A DNA stretch of 64,000 bases from Aestuariimicrobium soli (GTDB taxonomy: Bacteria > Actinomycetota > Actinomycetes > Propionibacteriales > Propionibacteriaceae). The translations under genes were made by a program, and so were the position numbers. The notes beneath the pieces were generated by a model. The model ran no database searches and had not been told where the DNA came from. It worked only from the letters and a program-made list of their open reading frames with translations. Below, in pieces: positions 42,144-50,648 of this stretch (position 1 is its first letter; every line of letters begins with the position of its first letter). The stretch is from positions 310,001-374,000 of the forward strand of contig NZ_JBPJSQ010000006.1 of NCBI RefSeq assembly GCF_051192575.1, written 5' to 3'.

Positions 42144-43157
42144 ATGAGATCGGTCGTCGTCGAGCAGTCCACCCCCGATGAGGAATCGGGTGACCACACC
42201 CGCCCACGGCGTCCCGGGCCCGACCAATTGCGCATCGTCGACCAGGAACGGCCCTCCCCCGGCGACGGCGAGGTGCTGGTGCGCACCGTCGCCTCGGGCG
42301 TGAATCGGGCCGACCTGCTGCAGCGCCAGGGCTTGTACCCGCCGCCCCGCGGCATCACCCACGTGATGGGGCTCGAGGCCAGCGGAGTGGTCGAGCAGCT
42401 GGGCGCCGGGGTGACCGGGCTCGCGGTCGGTGACGAGGTGGTGGCACTGCTGGCCGGTGGCGGTTACGCCGAGTACTTCGTGGCGCCCGCGGGGCAGGTG
42501 GTTCGTCCGCCCGCGGGCCTCGATCTGGTGACCGCCGGCACGCTGATGGAGGTGGCCGCCACGGTCGTCTCGAACGCCGACCACGTGCGGCTGAGCCCCG
42601 GGGAGACCTTCCTCGTGCACGGCGGCGCCGGCGGCATCGGGTCGTTCGCGATCCAGTACGCCAAGCAGCTGGGTTGCCGGGTGGCCGCCACCGCCGGCAC
42701 AGCCGCGAAGCTCGACTACTGCCGCGGCCTGGGCGCCGACATCGTCCTCGACTACCACGACGACTGGGTGGCCGGACTCAAGCGAGCCACCGACGGCCAC
42801 GGCGCCGACGTGATTCTCGACATCATGGCGGCCAAGTACCTCGAGCAGAATCTCGACGCCCTCGCCCGCGACGGACGATGCGTGACCATCGGCATGCAGG
42901 GCGGCACGAAGGGCACCCTCGACTTCTCACGACTGCTGGCCAAGCGGGCCACGCTGACCGCCACGGGCCTGCGGTTCCGTTCGGTCGAGCAGAAGTCCGA
43001 GATCTGTCGGCGGGTCGCCGAGGTGGTCTGGCCTCTCTACGAACAGGGGACGATCACCCCCGCCCCGATCGAGCGGTTCTCGTTCGACGAGGTGGCGGCG
43101 GCGCATGCGCGCCTGGAGTCGGGCGAGGTCAGCGGCAAGCTGGTGCTGGTGCACTGA
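42144..43157 (+). CDS. NADPH:quinone oxidoreductase, zeta-crystallin type
   Basis: A 337-residue medium-chain dehydrogenase/reductase without zinc-ligand pattern. Landmarks: VASGVNRADLLQRQGLYPPP, GLEASGVVEQLG, GDEVVALLAGGGYAEY, nucleotide-binding VHGGAGGIGSFAIQ, GADIVLDY, DVILDIMAAKYL and the end SGEVSGKLVLVH. This set matches the PIG3/TP53I3-like quinone reductases. CAGGCT 7 nt before the ATG suggests a leaderless start. Confidence 0.92.
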   Translation: MRSVVVEQSTPDEESGDHTRPRRPGPDQLRIVDQERPSPGDGEVLVRTVASGVNRADLLQRQGLYPPPRGITHVMGLEASGVVEQLGAGVTGLAVGDEVVALLAGGGYAEYFVAPAGQVVRPPAGLDLVTAGTLMEVAATVVSNADHVRLSPGETFLVHGGAGGIGSFAIQYAKQLGCRVAATAGTAAKLDYCRGLGADIVLDYHDDWVAGLKRATDGHGADVILDIMAAKYLEQNLDALARDGRCVTIGMQGGTKGTLDFSRLLAKRATLTATGLRFRSVEQKSEICRRVAEVVWPLYEQGTITPAPIERFSFDEVAAAHARLESGEVSGKLVLVH

Positions 43158-43228
43158 CAACCCGGTGCACTCAAACCCGGGTGCACTCAAACCCCGCGCA
43201 GTCAAACCCGGCGCACCCAAACCCCGGG
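43156..43228 (+). repeat. Four-unit degenerate tandem repeat
   Basis: After the oxidoreductase stop, units of 15-16 bases (CCCGGTGCACTCAAA, CCCGGGTGCACTCAAA, CCCCGCGCAGTCAAA, CCCGGCGCACCCAAA) follow head to tail. They occupy the gap between two convergent genes. No further function is visible. Confidence 0.6.
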
Positions 43229-43241
43229 CCCCGCGAAGGGC

Positions 43242-43883
43242 TCAGTGCTCGCCCTCGGCCAGCGCCTCGTCCAGCCAGTCGATGACCGGTAGCAACGCTC
43301 GCCAGTCGCGGCGCACCTGCGAGACGACATGGGCCGGCAGGCTCGGGTAGTGACGGCCCACGGTCAGCGTCTTGTGGCGCAGCAGGTCGGCGCAGGGGTG
43401 CTCGGGGTCGAACCCGCGAGGCACCCGCACCAGCGTCTCGCCGCCCACCTCGAAGGCGCGCGGCAGCTCGTCCAGCCGACGACGCAGGGTGCCACCGTCG
43501 CCGGCGACGGCATGCCGAAAGGCCTTCAGGGCCGCGGGTTCGGCGTGGTAGAAGCCGCCGCCGGTCATCAGCCCGTCGGCCGACACCTGCACGTACCAGC
43601 CCATCGCCGGCCCGATCGGCACCCACGCCCCCTGGTGCGTCTTGTAGGGCGACTTGTCCTTTGAGAAGCGCACGTCGCGATGCGGACGAAACATCCGCGC
43701 CTCGCCGAACTCCTCGGCCAACTCGGCGACCACCTGCTCCATCGGGGCCCGCACATGGGCCTCGTAGTCGTCGCGCCGGCTCGACCAGAACTCCCGGGAG
43801 TTGTCGAGTTCGAGGTCGCGGTAGAAGTCGAAGGTGGCCTGCGAGAAGGCCGGCGGCTGATCGGCCTGAGGGGTGTCGCTCAC
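43242..43883 (-). CDS. DUF2461 (TIGR02453) family protein
   Basis: A 213-residue cytoplasmic protein. Motifs: FYRDLELDNSREFWSSRRDDY (LxxNNxxxWF-like), RMFRPHRDVRFSKDKSPYKT, GWYVQVSADGLMTGGGFYHA, RVPRGFDPEHPCADLLRHKT. This is the DUF2461 signature (RDVRFSKDKxPYK). The biochemical role is unknown. The GTG at 43883 lies 7 nt behind TAGACT, a leaderless geometry. It is divergent from the HAD phosphatase gene. Confidence 0.85.
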   Translation of the reverse strand: MSDTPQADQPPAFSQATFDFYRDLELDNSREFWSSRRDDYEAHVRAPMEQVVAELAEEFGEARMFRPHRDVRFSKDKSPYKTHQGAWVPIGPAMGWYVQVSADGLMTGGGFYHAEPAALKAFRHAVAGDGGTLRRRLDELPRAFEVGGETLVRVPRGFDPEHPCADLLRHKTLTVGRHYPSLPAHVVSQVRRDWRALLPVIDWLDEALAEGEH

Positions 43884-43948
43884 CCCTGGGAGTCTAGGTC
43901 GCGGTCCGCGATCGCGACGGCTGGCGACGCGGCGAAATCGGGCGGCCC

Positions 43949-43954
43949 TACAGT
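43949..43954 (+). promoter_or_regulatory. -10 box TACAGT of a leaderless promoter
   Basis: TACAGT is followed by GTGGGC and then ATG at 43961. The spacing favours this ATG over an in-frame GTG six bases upstream. Confidence 0.5.
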
Positions 43955-43960
43955 GTGGGC

Positions 43961-44740
43961 ATGCGCAACCCACGCGACATCGAATGCTGGCTCACCGACA
44001 TGGACGGCGTGCTGGTGCACGAGAACGCCGCCATCCCGGGGGCGGCCGACCTGCTGCAGCAGTGGGTCGACACCTCGCACCGCTTCCTGGTGCTCACCAA
44101 CAACTCGATCTTCACCCCGCGCGACCTCGCGGCCAGGCTCGAGCGCAGCGGCCTCAGCGTGCCCGAGGAGAACCTGTGGACCTCGGCCTTGGCGACCGCC
44201 GACTTCCTCGCCAGCCAGCGCCCCGGCGCCCGCCTGTTCGCCATCGGTGAGGCCGGGCTGACCACGGCCCTGCACAATGCGGGCTTCATCCTGACCGAGA
44301 TCGACGTCGACTACGTCGTGCTCGGCGAGACCCGCACCTACTCCTTCGAGCAGATCACCACGGCCGTCCGGCTGATCTCGAAGGGGGCCAAGTTCATCTG
44401 CACCAACCCCGACGCCACCGGCCCCAGCGCCGAGGGTCTGCTGCCGGCCACGGGTGCGGTCGCGGCCATGATCACGGCCGCCACCAACCGTCGTCCCTAC
44501 GTGGTCGGCAAGCCCAACCCCATGATGTTCCGGTCGGCGCTGAACAAGATCGAGGCGCACTCCGAGAACACCGGCATGATCGGCGACCGCATGGACACCG
44601 ACATCATCGCCGGCATGGAGGCCGGGTTGTTCACCGTGCTGGTGTTGACGGGCATCACCACCCGCGAGGATCTCGAGCGTTTCCCCTACCAGCCGAGCCT
44701 CGTGCTCGATTCGGTGGACGAGCTGCGCCAGCTGCTCTGA
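43961..44740 (+). CDS. HAD-IIA (NagD-like) sugar phosphatase
   Basis: This 259-residue HAD-superfamily hydrolase has motif I WLTDMDGVLVHENAAIPGA, motif II VLTNNS, motif III Lys in VVGKPNPMMF and motif IV GDRMDTDIIAGMEAGL. The IIA cap lies between motifs II and III (LAARLERSGL, ALATADFL). The NagD group dephosphorylates sugar or nucleotide phosphates; the substrate here is unknown. The first residue of the motif I pair is Asp 15 or so, as required. Confidence 0.92.
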   Translation: MRNPRDIECWLTDMDGVLVHENAAIPGAADLLQQWVDTSHRFLVLTNNSIFTPRDLAARLERSGLSVPEENLWTSALATADFLASQRPGARLFAIGEAGLTTALHNAGFILTEIDVDYVVLGETRTYSFEQITTAVRLISKGAKFICTNPDATGPSAEGLLPATGAVAAMITAATNRRPYVVGKPNPMMFRSALNKIEAHSENTGMIGDRMDTDIIAGMEAGLFTVLVLTGITTREDLERFPYQPSLVLDSVDELRQLL

Positions 44741-44820
44741 GGGGCAGCCCCATTCGTCGCCCGCCCCGATCGCCCCGCCCTGTTCCTCTGGCCCCGTTCG
44801 TTTGTCGCAGGCGCCGGCCC

Positions 44821-44826
44821 TAGACT
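44821..44826 (+). promoter_or_regulatory. -10 box TAGACT of a leaderless promoter
   Basis: TAGACT, CGTCCG and then GTG at 44833: the usual six-base spacing, with no ribosome site. Confidence 0.5.
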
Positions 44827-44832
44827 CGTCCG

Positions 44833-46038
44833 GTGAAGTTCGGTGCCTATCGCGAGGTCCTGGCCCTGGCGCAGGTGCGCACCATCATCCTGCTCGGCGT
44901 GCTCGGGCGGGTCGGCCAGTTCGGCTTCGGGGTGCTGCTCACCGTGCACCTGGTCGAGACCCTCGGCCGCACCTACTCGTCGGCCGGCATCGTCACCGCG
45001 GTCTGGACGATCGGCATCGCCGTCTCGGGGCCCTGGCGTGGGTCGCTGCTCGACCGCATTGGACTGCGCCGCACCATGGTGCCCTCGCTGGTCGTGCTCA
45101 CGCCGGTGTTCCTGGTGCTGCCGTTCGTCCGCTCGTACTGGTTGCTGCTGGTGCTGGCCGGGCTGATGGGCCTGATCATGTTCCCGACCTTCGCCGTGAT
45201 CCGGCAGGGAGTGATCGCCGCCACGCCACCCGCGATGCGCCGCACGGCCATCTCGCTCGACTCGACGACCGTCGAGATCTGCTTCATGATCGGCCCGGCG
45301 CTGGCGGTCTTCCTGGCGACCACGTTCAGCACCACGTGGGCGCTGTTCGGGTTCGGGCTGATCACGATCGTCGGAGCGCTCGCCCCCGTGATCGCGAACT
45401 TCCCGATCGTCAGCCCGGACGAGGCCGCCGCCCCCACCGAGACGGTGCGGGACGGCCGGCGCGGCAGGTTCGCGTGGGCGACGCCGCAGGTGCTGGGCAT
45501 TCTGGCGGCGAGCGGCGTGGCCGGATTCATTCTGGCCGGCACCGACATCGGCGTGGTGGCGGCCCTGCGCGGGCTCGGCTCCCCCGAGCTGATCGGGCTC
45601 ACGCTGGCCCTGTGGGGGCTCGGCTCGGCGATCACCGGGCTCGCCTACGGCGGCCTGCACCGACCGATTCCCCTGATCTGGCTCGTGCTCGGGCTGGGGC
45701 TCACCACCGGACTGGTGGCGCTCGCCAACGATGTCGTCTCCCTGAATGTGTTCCTGCTGCTGGCCGGCGCCTTCTGCGCGCCCACCCTGGTGGCGGCCCA
45801 GGACTCGCTGCAGCGGGTGGTGGCGCCCAGTGAGCGCGGCCAGTTGCTGGGCTGGCAGGGCTCGTTCATGACCGCGGGCAACACCATGGCGCCACCGTTG
45901 GTGGGCCTCGCGATGGACCTCCGGGGCTGGCACGCCGGCTTCGTGCTCGCGGGTGGGGTCGGGCTCGTCCTCGGGTTGGCACTGCTGGCACTGCAGACGA
46001 GCCGCCGACGCGGTCGAACTGCCCCCCTCGCCGCCTAG
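44833..46038 (+). CDS. MFS-family transporter
   Basis: A 401-residue integral membrane protein with about twelve hydrophobic segments and the loop SLLDRIGLRRT between helices 2 and 3, the general MFS A-motif. The helices are otherwise rich in Gly, Ala and Leu, as in drug or sugar efflux MFS proteins. No substrate can be deduced. The loop near residue 200 is charged (DGRRGRFAWATPQ). Confidence 0.85.
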   Translation: MKFGAYREVLALAQVRTIILLGVLGRVGQFGFGVLLTVHLVETLGRTYSSAGIVTAVWTIGIAVSGPWRGSLLDRIGLRRTMVPSLVVLTPVFLVLPFVRSYWLLLVLAGLMGLIMFPTFAVIRQGVIAATPPAMRRTAISLDSTTVEICFMIGPALAVFLATTFSTTWALFGFGLITIVGALAPVIANFPIVSPDEAAAPTETVRDGRRGRFAWATPQVLGILAASGVAGFILAGTDIGVVAALRGLGSPELIGLTLALWGLGSAITGLAYGGLHRPIPLIWLVLGLGLTTGLVALANDVVSLNVFLLLAGAFCAPTLVAAQDSLQRVVAPSERGQLLGWQGSFMTAGNTMAPPLVGLAMDLRGWHAGFVLAGGVGLVLGLALLALQTSRRRGRTAPLAA

Positions 46039-46095
46039 CGTGCAAGCGGCGGACGATCGTCCGCGCAATCGCAAAGCACGTGGAGAGGCACTTTC

Positions 46096-47049
46096 ATGAA
46101 AAGAATCGCCACCGTGATGTTGGCGTTGTTCGCAGCCTTGCTCATGCTCGGCTCATCCCCCGTCCAGGCCGAGGCCGTGACGTTCAAGAGTTGGCCGGTG
46201 CTCAAGTCTGGCGCCACCGGCACGCAGGTCACCAGCCTGCAGTACCTGCTCACCGGTCGCGGCGCCGCGACCACCGCCGACGGCTCGTACGGACCCCTGA
46301 CCGTGTCGGCCGTCAAGAAGTTCCAGTCCTCGAAGGGACTCACCGCCGACGGGGTCACGGGCCCCAACACGTGGTCAGCCCTCACCACCGTGAATGTCCG
46401 CTCGGGCAACACGGGAAGTCTGGTGAAGGCCGTCCAGGTGCAGCTTCGCCGCAACGGTCACTCGGTGGCCGTCGACGGCAGCTTCGGGCCCGCCACCCTG
46501 AGCGCGGTGAAGGCCTTCCAGAAGGCCAAGGGCCTCAGCGTCGACGGCGTCGTCGGCCCCAACACGTGGCGGGCCATGATCGCTGGGGTGTCCACCGGCA
46601 CCACCACGACCCGGGCCGCCGCGGCGCGGGCGATGCTGAATGACACGGGCATCACCCTGCTGCACTTCTGCGGACCGGCCGTCGCCAGCCCCCGCCAGAA
46701 CATTCTCGACACCGCCAATGGTGGCCAGGCCAGCACCGGTGGCGGTGACGTCGGCTACCGCCGGGTCTGGCTGAACACGTCGATGCTGGTGGCGATGCGC
46801 GACTTCGGGGTGGGCCACTCCTACCGGGTGACCGCCATTGCCGGCTGCGACCACTCGTCGACCTCGTGGCACTACACGGGCAACGCGATCGACGTCGACC
46901 TGATCGACGGCGTCAAGGTCTCGACCACCACCTCGGGCCGCAACGCCGCCGCCAAGCTGAAGAGCTTCTGCGCGGCTCGCGGTGCCACGCAGATCCTGGG
47001 CCCGGGCGACGCCGGACACTCGGGTCACGTGCACTGCGGCTGGAAGTGA
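46096..47049 (+). CDS. Secreted peptidoglycan-binding peptidase (two PGB repeats plus M15-like domain)
   Basis: This 317-residue protein has a Sec signal peptide (MKRIATVMLALFAALLMLGS, cleavage near VQAEA). Two peptidoglycan-binding repeats follow (SLQYLLTGRG ... DGVTGPNTWSAL and VQVQLRRNGH ... DGVVGPNTWRAM). The C-terminal domain has SSTSWHYTGNAIDVDLI and GHSGHVHCGW, matching the His/Asp/His zinc site of D-Ala-D-Ala-type M15 peptidases. It probably trims or binds the cell wall. GGAGAGG lies 8 bases before the ATG. Confidence 0.88.
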   Translation: MKRIATVMLALFAALLMLGSSPVQAEAVTFKSWPVLKSGATGTQVTSLQYLLTGRGAATTADGSYGPLTVSAVKKFQSSKGLTADGVTGPNTWSALTTVNVRSGNTGSLVKAVQVQLRRNGHSVAVDGSFGPATLSAVKAFQKAKGLSVDGVVGPNTWRAMIAGVSTGTTTTRAAAARAMLNDTGITLLHFCGPAVASPRQNILDTANGGQASTGGGDVGYRRVWLNTSMLVAMRDFGVGHSYRVTAIAGCDHSSTSWHYTGNAIDVDLIDGVKVSTTTSGRNAAAKLKSFCAARGATQILGPGDAGHSGHVHCGWK

Positions 47050-47058
47050 GCTGACCTC

Positions 47059-47148
47059 CGCGCCAGTTGGGGCACGCCCGAGGCCTTCCTGGACATTTTC
47101 GACCAGAAAGGCCCTCGTGGCTGCCCCAACTGGCGTGGGCCACCGGTG
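47059..47148. terminator. Long imperfect hairpin after the peptidoglycan peptidase gene
   Basis: CGCCAGTTGGGGCA (outer arm) pairs with TGCCCCAACTGGCG near 47134. Inside, GAGGCCTTCCTGG pairs with CCAGAAAGGCCCTC around ACATTTTCGA. The stem spans about 90 bases. It may end the upstream gene or be a dispersed element; there is no T-run. Confidence 0.5.
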
Positions 47149-47232
47149 ACCACCTGCCCGGGTCACCCCACCCGCTGGTCACCCCCGCTGGCCACCCATC
47201 CCCGAGGCCACGCTCCCGCCCCGTCTCAGCAC

Positions 47233-47266
47233 GGAATACTTATTCTGAGTGCGGAATACTTATGCG
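47233..47266. promoter_or_regulatory. Two ARG-box-like operators before argG
   Basis: GAATACTTATTC (47234-47245) and GAATACTTATGC (47254-47265) are palindromic or nearly so, with centres 20 bp (two helical turns) apart. They overlap the promoter region and the -10 TACCCT at 47268. This is the arrangement and half-site style of ArgR operators. Confidence 0.65.
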
Positions 47267-47267
47267 A

Positions 47268-47273
47268 TACCCT
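47268..47273 (+). promoter_or_regulatory. -10 box TACCCT of a leaderless argG promoter
   Basis: TACCCT, CGGGGC and then ATG at 47280. The ARG-box-like sites directly abut it, so bound ArgR would block polymerase. Confidence 0.5.
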
Positions 47274-47279
47274 CGGGGC

Positions 47280-48698
47280 ATGTCCAAGGTTCTGACCTCG
47301 CTCCCCGCCGGCCACAAGGTCGGCATCGCCTTCTCGGGTGGCCTCGACACCTCGGTGGCCGTCGCCTGGATGCGCGAGAAGGGTGCCATCCCCTGCACCT
47401 ACACCGCCCACCTGGGCCAGTACGACGAGCCCGACATCGAGTCGGTGCCCGACCGCGCCGGCCAGTACGGCGCCGAGATCTCGCGGCTGGTCGACTGCCG
47501 CGAGGCCCTGGTCGAAGAGGGGCTGAGCGCCCTCGCCTGCGGTGCCTTCCACATTCGCTCGGGTGGCCGCGCCTACTTCAACACCACGCCTCTGGGACGA
47601 GCCGTCACCGGCACCCTGCTGGTGCGCGCCATGCACGCCGACGACGTACACATCTGGGGCGACGGATCGACCTTCAAGGGCAACGACATCGAGCGGTTCT
47701 ACCGTTACGGCCTGCTCGCCAACCCCTCGCTGCGCATCTACAAGCCGTGGCTCGACGAAGACTTCGTGCGCGAGCTCGGTGGTCGCCACGAGATGAGCGC
47801 CTGGCTCACCGAGCGCGAGCTGCCCTACCGCGACTCGCAGGAGAAGGCCTACTCGACCGACGCCAACATCTGGGGCGCCACCCACGAGGCGAAGACCCTG
47901 GAGCACCTCGACGTCTCGCTCGAGACCGTCGAGCCGATCATGGGCGTCAAGTACTGGGATCCCTCGGTCGCCATCGAGACCGAAGACGTCACCGTGCGCT
48001 TCGACCAGGGACGACCCGTGGCCATCAACGGGCAGACCTTCGCCTCGGCCGTCGATCTGGTGATGGAGGCCAACACCATCGGTGGTCGCCACGGCCTGGG
48101 CATGTCAGACCAGATCGAGAACCGCATCATCGAGGCCAAGAGCCGCGGCATCTATGAGGCTCCGGGTATGGCCCTGCTGTTCATCACCTACGAGCGCCTG
48201 CTCAACGCCATCCACAACGAGGACACCCTCGCCAACTACCACTCGCAGGGGCTGCGGCTGGGTCGTCTGCTCTACGAGGGACGATGGCTCGACCCCCAGT
48301 CGCTGATGCTGCGGGAGTCGATCACCCGCTGGGTGGCCTCCGCGGTCACAGGCGAGGTGACGGTGCGGCTGCGCCGCGGCGAGGACTGGACCATCGTCAA
48401 CACCACCGGCCCCTACCTCAGCTACCACCCCGACCGGCTGTCGATGGAGCGCGTCGAGAACGCCGCCTTCGGCCCGACCGATCGCATCGGCCAGCTGACC
48501 ATGCGCAACCTCGACATCGCCGACACCCGGGAGAAGCTCGAGCTGTATGCCACCCAGGGCCAGCTCGGTGGGGCGCAGGCCAAGCTCGTGGGCGAGCTCG
48601 AGACCGGACAGGCCGGCACCATCCCCACCCTGGGGCTGACCACCACCGACGACGAGGAGTCGCTCGACCGCGCGGCCATCGAGTCGGGCGTCGACTGA
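47280..48698 (+). CDS. argG: Argininosuccinate synthase
   Basis: A 472-residue cytoplasmic enzyme joining citrulline and aspartate with ATP in arginine synthesis. The PP-loop is IAFSGGLDTSVAV. Further landmarks are TAHLGQYDEPDIESVPDRA, GRAYFNTTPLGRAVTGTLL, GDGSTFKGNDIERFYRYG and SYHPDRLSMERV. The sequence belongs to the longer E. coli-type ArgG group rather than the 400-residue type usual in actinobacteria. The start is supported by the TACCCT box 6 nt upstream. No other arg gene is adjacent. Confidence 0.97.
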   Translation: MSKVLTSLPAGHKVGIAFSGGLDTSVAVAWMREKGAIPCTYTAHLGQYDEPDIESVPDRAGQYGAEISRLVDCREALVEEGLSALACGAFHIRSGGRAYFNTTPLGRAVTGTLLVRAMHADDVHIWGDGSTFKGNDIERFYRYGLLANPSLRIYKPWLDEDFVRELGGRHEMSAWLTERELPYRDSQEKAYSTDANIWGATHEAKTLEHLDVSLETVEPIMGVKYWDPSVAIETEDVTVRFDQGRPVAINGQTFASAVDLVMEANTIGGRHGLGMSDQIENRIIEAKSRGIYEAPGMALLFITYERLLNAIHNEDTLANYHSQGLRLGRLLYEGRWLDPQSLMLRESITRWVASAVTGEVTVRLRRGEDWTIVNTTGPYLSYHPDRLSMERVENAAFGPTDRIGQLTMRNLDIADTREKLELYATQGQLGGAQAKLVGELETGQAGTIPTLGLTTTDDEESLDRAAIESGVD

Positions 48699-48811
48699 TC
48701 CCTGCTGGCCCGCCGCCACCCCGGCTCAGCCCCTCCGCACCACCCCTCCGCACCACCCCTCCCCCGCCCCCCGGCCCCAGCCGCACCCGCTCTGGCCCAC
48801 ACGCAAACTCG

Positions 48812-48863
48812 CATCAAACGCTTCCACCCGGAGGAAGTTTCGTGACCGTTGCACCGTTTGATG
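48812..48863. promoter_or_regulatory. Inverted repeat bracketing the start of the DUF2264 gene
   Basis: CATCAAACG (48812-48820) and CGTTTGATG (48855-48863) are exact inverse copies. With CTC and GAG flanks they extend to 13 positions with one mismatch. The GGAGGAAG ribosome site and GTG start lie in the loop between them. It could be an operator pair (LacI-type half-sites) or an mRNA hairpin. The remaining 110 bases after argG hold a 13-base tandem duplication (CTCCGCACCACCC). Confidence 0.4.
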
Positions 48864-50629
48864 AGAGTCTGCCCAGTCCGGGGGCGGCGGAGGATGCGGC
48901 CAGTTCGGGTGCGCCCAGTTCGGGGGCGACCAGTTCGGGGGTGGAGTGGGCGCGCGCCGAACACGCCGCCGTCGCCACCCGTGCGCTGCTCGCGTTGCGG
49001 CCCTACGCGTCACCGGGCCGCGCCCGCTTCGACCTGCCGGGGCCGGCCTCCTCGTCCGGCCGCGACAGCGATGCCCTCGAGGCATTCGCGCGTTCGTTCG
49101 CGGGCGCCGCGCACCTGCTCGCGGGCCAACCGGACGATCCGCACGGCTTCGCCGAGTGGTACGCCGCCGGCATCACCGCGGGCGTCGACCCCCACTCACC
49201 CGAGCGCTGGCCGACGTTGGACGAACGCGGCCAGGCCCAGGTCGAGGCTGCCGCCCTCGCGGTGGCCCTGCACCAGACGCGGGTTCTCGTCTGGGAGCGA
49301 CTGTCGCCGCGCACGCAGCAGCAGCTGGTGGCGTGGCTGCAGGCGTCGTCCGGGGTCGCCTACCCGCCCTGCAACTGGGTGCTGTTCCACACCGTCACCC
49401 AGGCCTTTCTGGGGTCGGTCGGCGCCGCGAACGACGAGGCCCGCGTCGCCGAGCACCTGGAGTTCATGACCGGGTGCCACGTCGGCGACGGCTGGTACTC
49501 CGATGCCCCGCTCGCGCCGCACACCCGCCCGCGCATCGACTGGTACAACTCGTGGGTCATCCACCACCTGTTCTTCTGGCAAACCCGCATGGCCCCGGAC
49601 GAACCCACCACCGCGCGCCTCTCGGGGCTGTGGCGGCAGCGCCTCGGGGACTGGGCCGAGCGGGCCGTCCGACTCATCGCCGACGACGGTGCCCCACTCT
49701 TCCAGGGACGCTCACTCACCTACCGCTTCGGGGTGGTGGCCGGGCTGTGGGACGCCGCGATCGCGGGGGTCGGGCCCCGGCCCGAACTGGTGCGTCGGGC
49801 CGCCGGACGCACGGTGGCCCACTTCGTCGATCACGGGGCCTTCGATGACCTCGGGCTGCTGACCCTGGGTTGGCACGGCACCCACGAACGTATGCGTCAG
49901 CCCTACTCAGGCCCGGGTTCGCCGTACTGGGCGATGCACGGTTTCGCCGGTCTGGCGCTGCCCGCCGACCATCCGATCTGGACGAGCGAGGCGCCAGACT
50001 CGACGCCTGCGCCGGCGCCTGGCCCCGCCCTCGTGCCCATGCCCGTGCCCGCGGCCGGTTGGCTCATCGACGCCCGGGCACCGGGTCTGGTGACCGTGGC
50101 CAACCACGGGGTCGACCATGCCTCGGACGAGGGGACGAGCGACCCGCTCTACGACCGGCTCGCCTTTTCGACCGCCACCGCGCCCATTGAGACCGACGAC
50201 CCCGATGCCCTGAGAGACAACACGGTCATCGTCGAGGACGAGTTCGGCCGCTGGCAGCAGCGCCTGCTGGTCACCGGCGAGATCGAGACCGCCGGCGATG
50301 CGGTGGTCGCCCGCAGCACCTGGCGATGCGGTCCCGGGCCGAAGGCCCCGGTGGTCTCCGCGCGCTCCGTGCCGGCGGACGAACCCGGTGCAGAACTGCG
50401 CGATATCAGCGTCGACCGGGCCTGCCGACTGACGGTGACCGGATGGCCGGTGGCGACCGGATCCGGGGTGCACGCCAGCATCGAGCCGGTCGATCGGCAG
50501 GACGGTGAGCGGGTGCGACAGGTGTTTCGTGACCAGCCACTGGGAGACGAGGTCGTGGTCGAGGGGCTCCGCTTCGAGGTCGCCGCCGATGAGCGGATCA
50601 CCGTGCGTGTGACCTGCACCCGGGACTGA
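48842..50629 (+). CDS. DUF2264 domain protein
   Basis: A 595-residue soluble protein. The N-terminal half has the alpha-toroid-like pattern of DUF2264: WYAAGITAGVDPHSPERWP, LAVALHQTRVLVWERL, NWVLFHTVTQAFLGSVG, GDGWYSDAPLAPHTRPRIDW, YNSWVIHHLF, GRSLTYRFG. The C-terminal half is beta-rich and resembles polysaccharide-lyase sandwich domains. The family is linked to carbohydrate breakdown. GGAGGAAG before GTG 48842 is a strong ribosome site. The first 35 residues are Ser/Ala-rich and variable. Confidence 0.87.
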   Translation: MTVAPFDESLPSPGAAEDAASSGAPSSGATSSGVEWARAEHAAVATRALLALRPYASPGRARFDLPGPASSSGRDSDALEAFARSFAGAAHLLAGQPDDPHGFAEWYAAGITAGVDPHSPERWPTLDERGQAQVEAAALAVALHQTRVLVWERLSPRTQQQLVAWLQASSGVAYPPCNWVLFHTVTQAFLGSVGAANDEARVAEHLEFMTGCHVGDGWYSDAPLAPHTRPRIDWYNSWVIHHLFFWQTRMAPDEPTTARLSGLWRQRLGDWAERAVRLIADDGAPLFQGRSLTYRFGVVAGLWDAAIAGVGPRPELVRRAAGRTVAHFVDHGAFDDLGLLTLGWHGTHERMRQPYSGPGSPYWAMHGFAGLALPADHPIWTSEAPDSTPAPAPGPALVPMPVPAAGWLIDARAPGLVTVANHGVDHASDEGTSDPLYDRLAFSTATAPIETDDPDALRDNTVIVEDEFGRWQQRLLVTGEIETAGDAVVARSTWRCGPGPKAPVVSARSVPADEPGAELRDISVDRACRLTVTGWPVATGSGVHASIEPVDRQDGERVRQVFRDQPLGDEVVVEGLRFEVAADERITVRVTCTRD

Positions 50630-50648
50630 CCCTCGTCCCGGGAGAACC

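Noticed and set aside
48698..48842. CRISPR-like or VNTR array after argG
   Set aside because: Only a 13-base unit repeated twice within C-rich sequence; no spacers.
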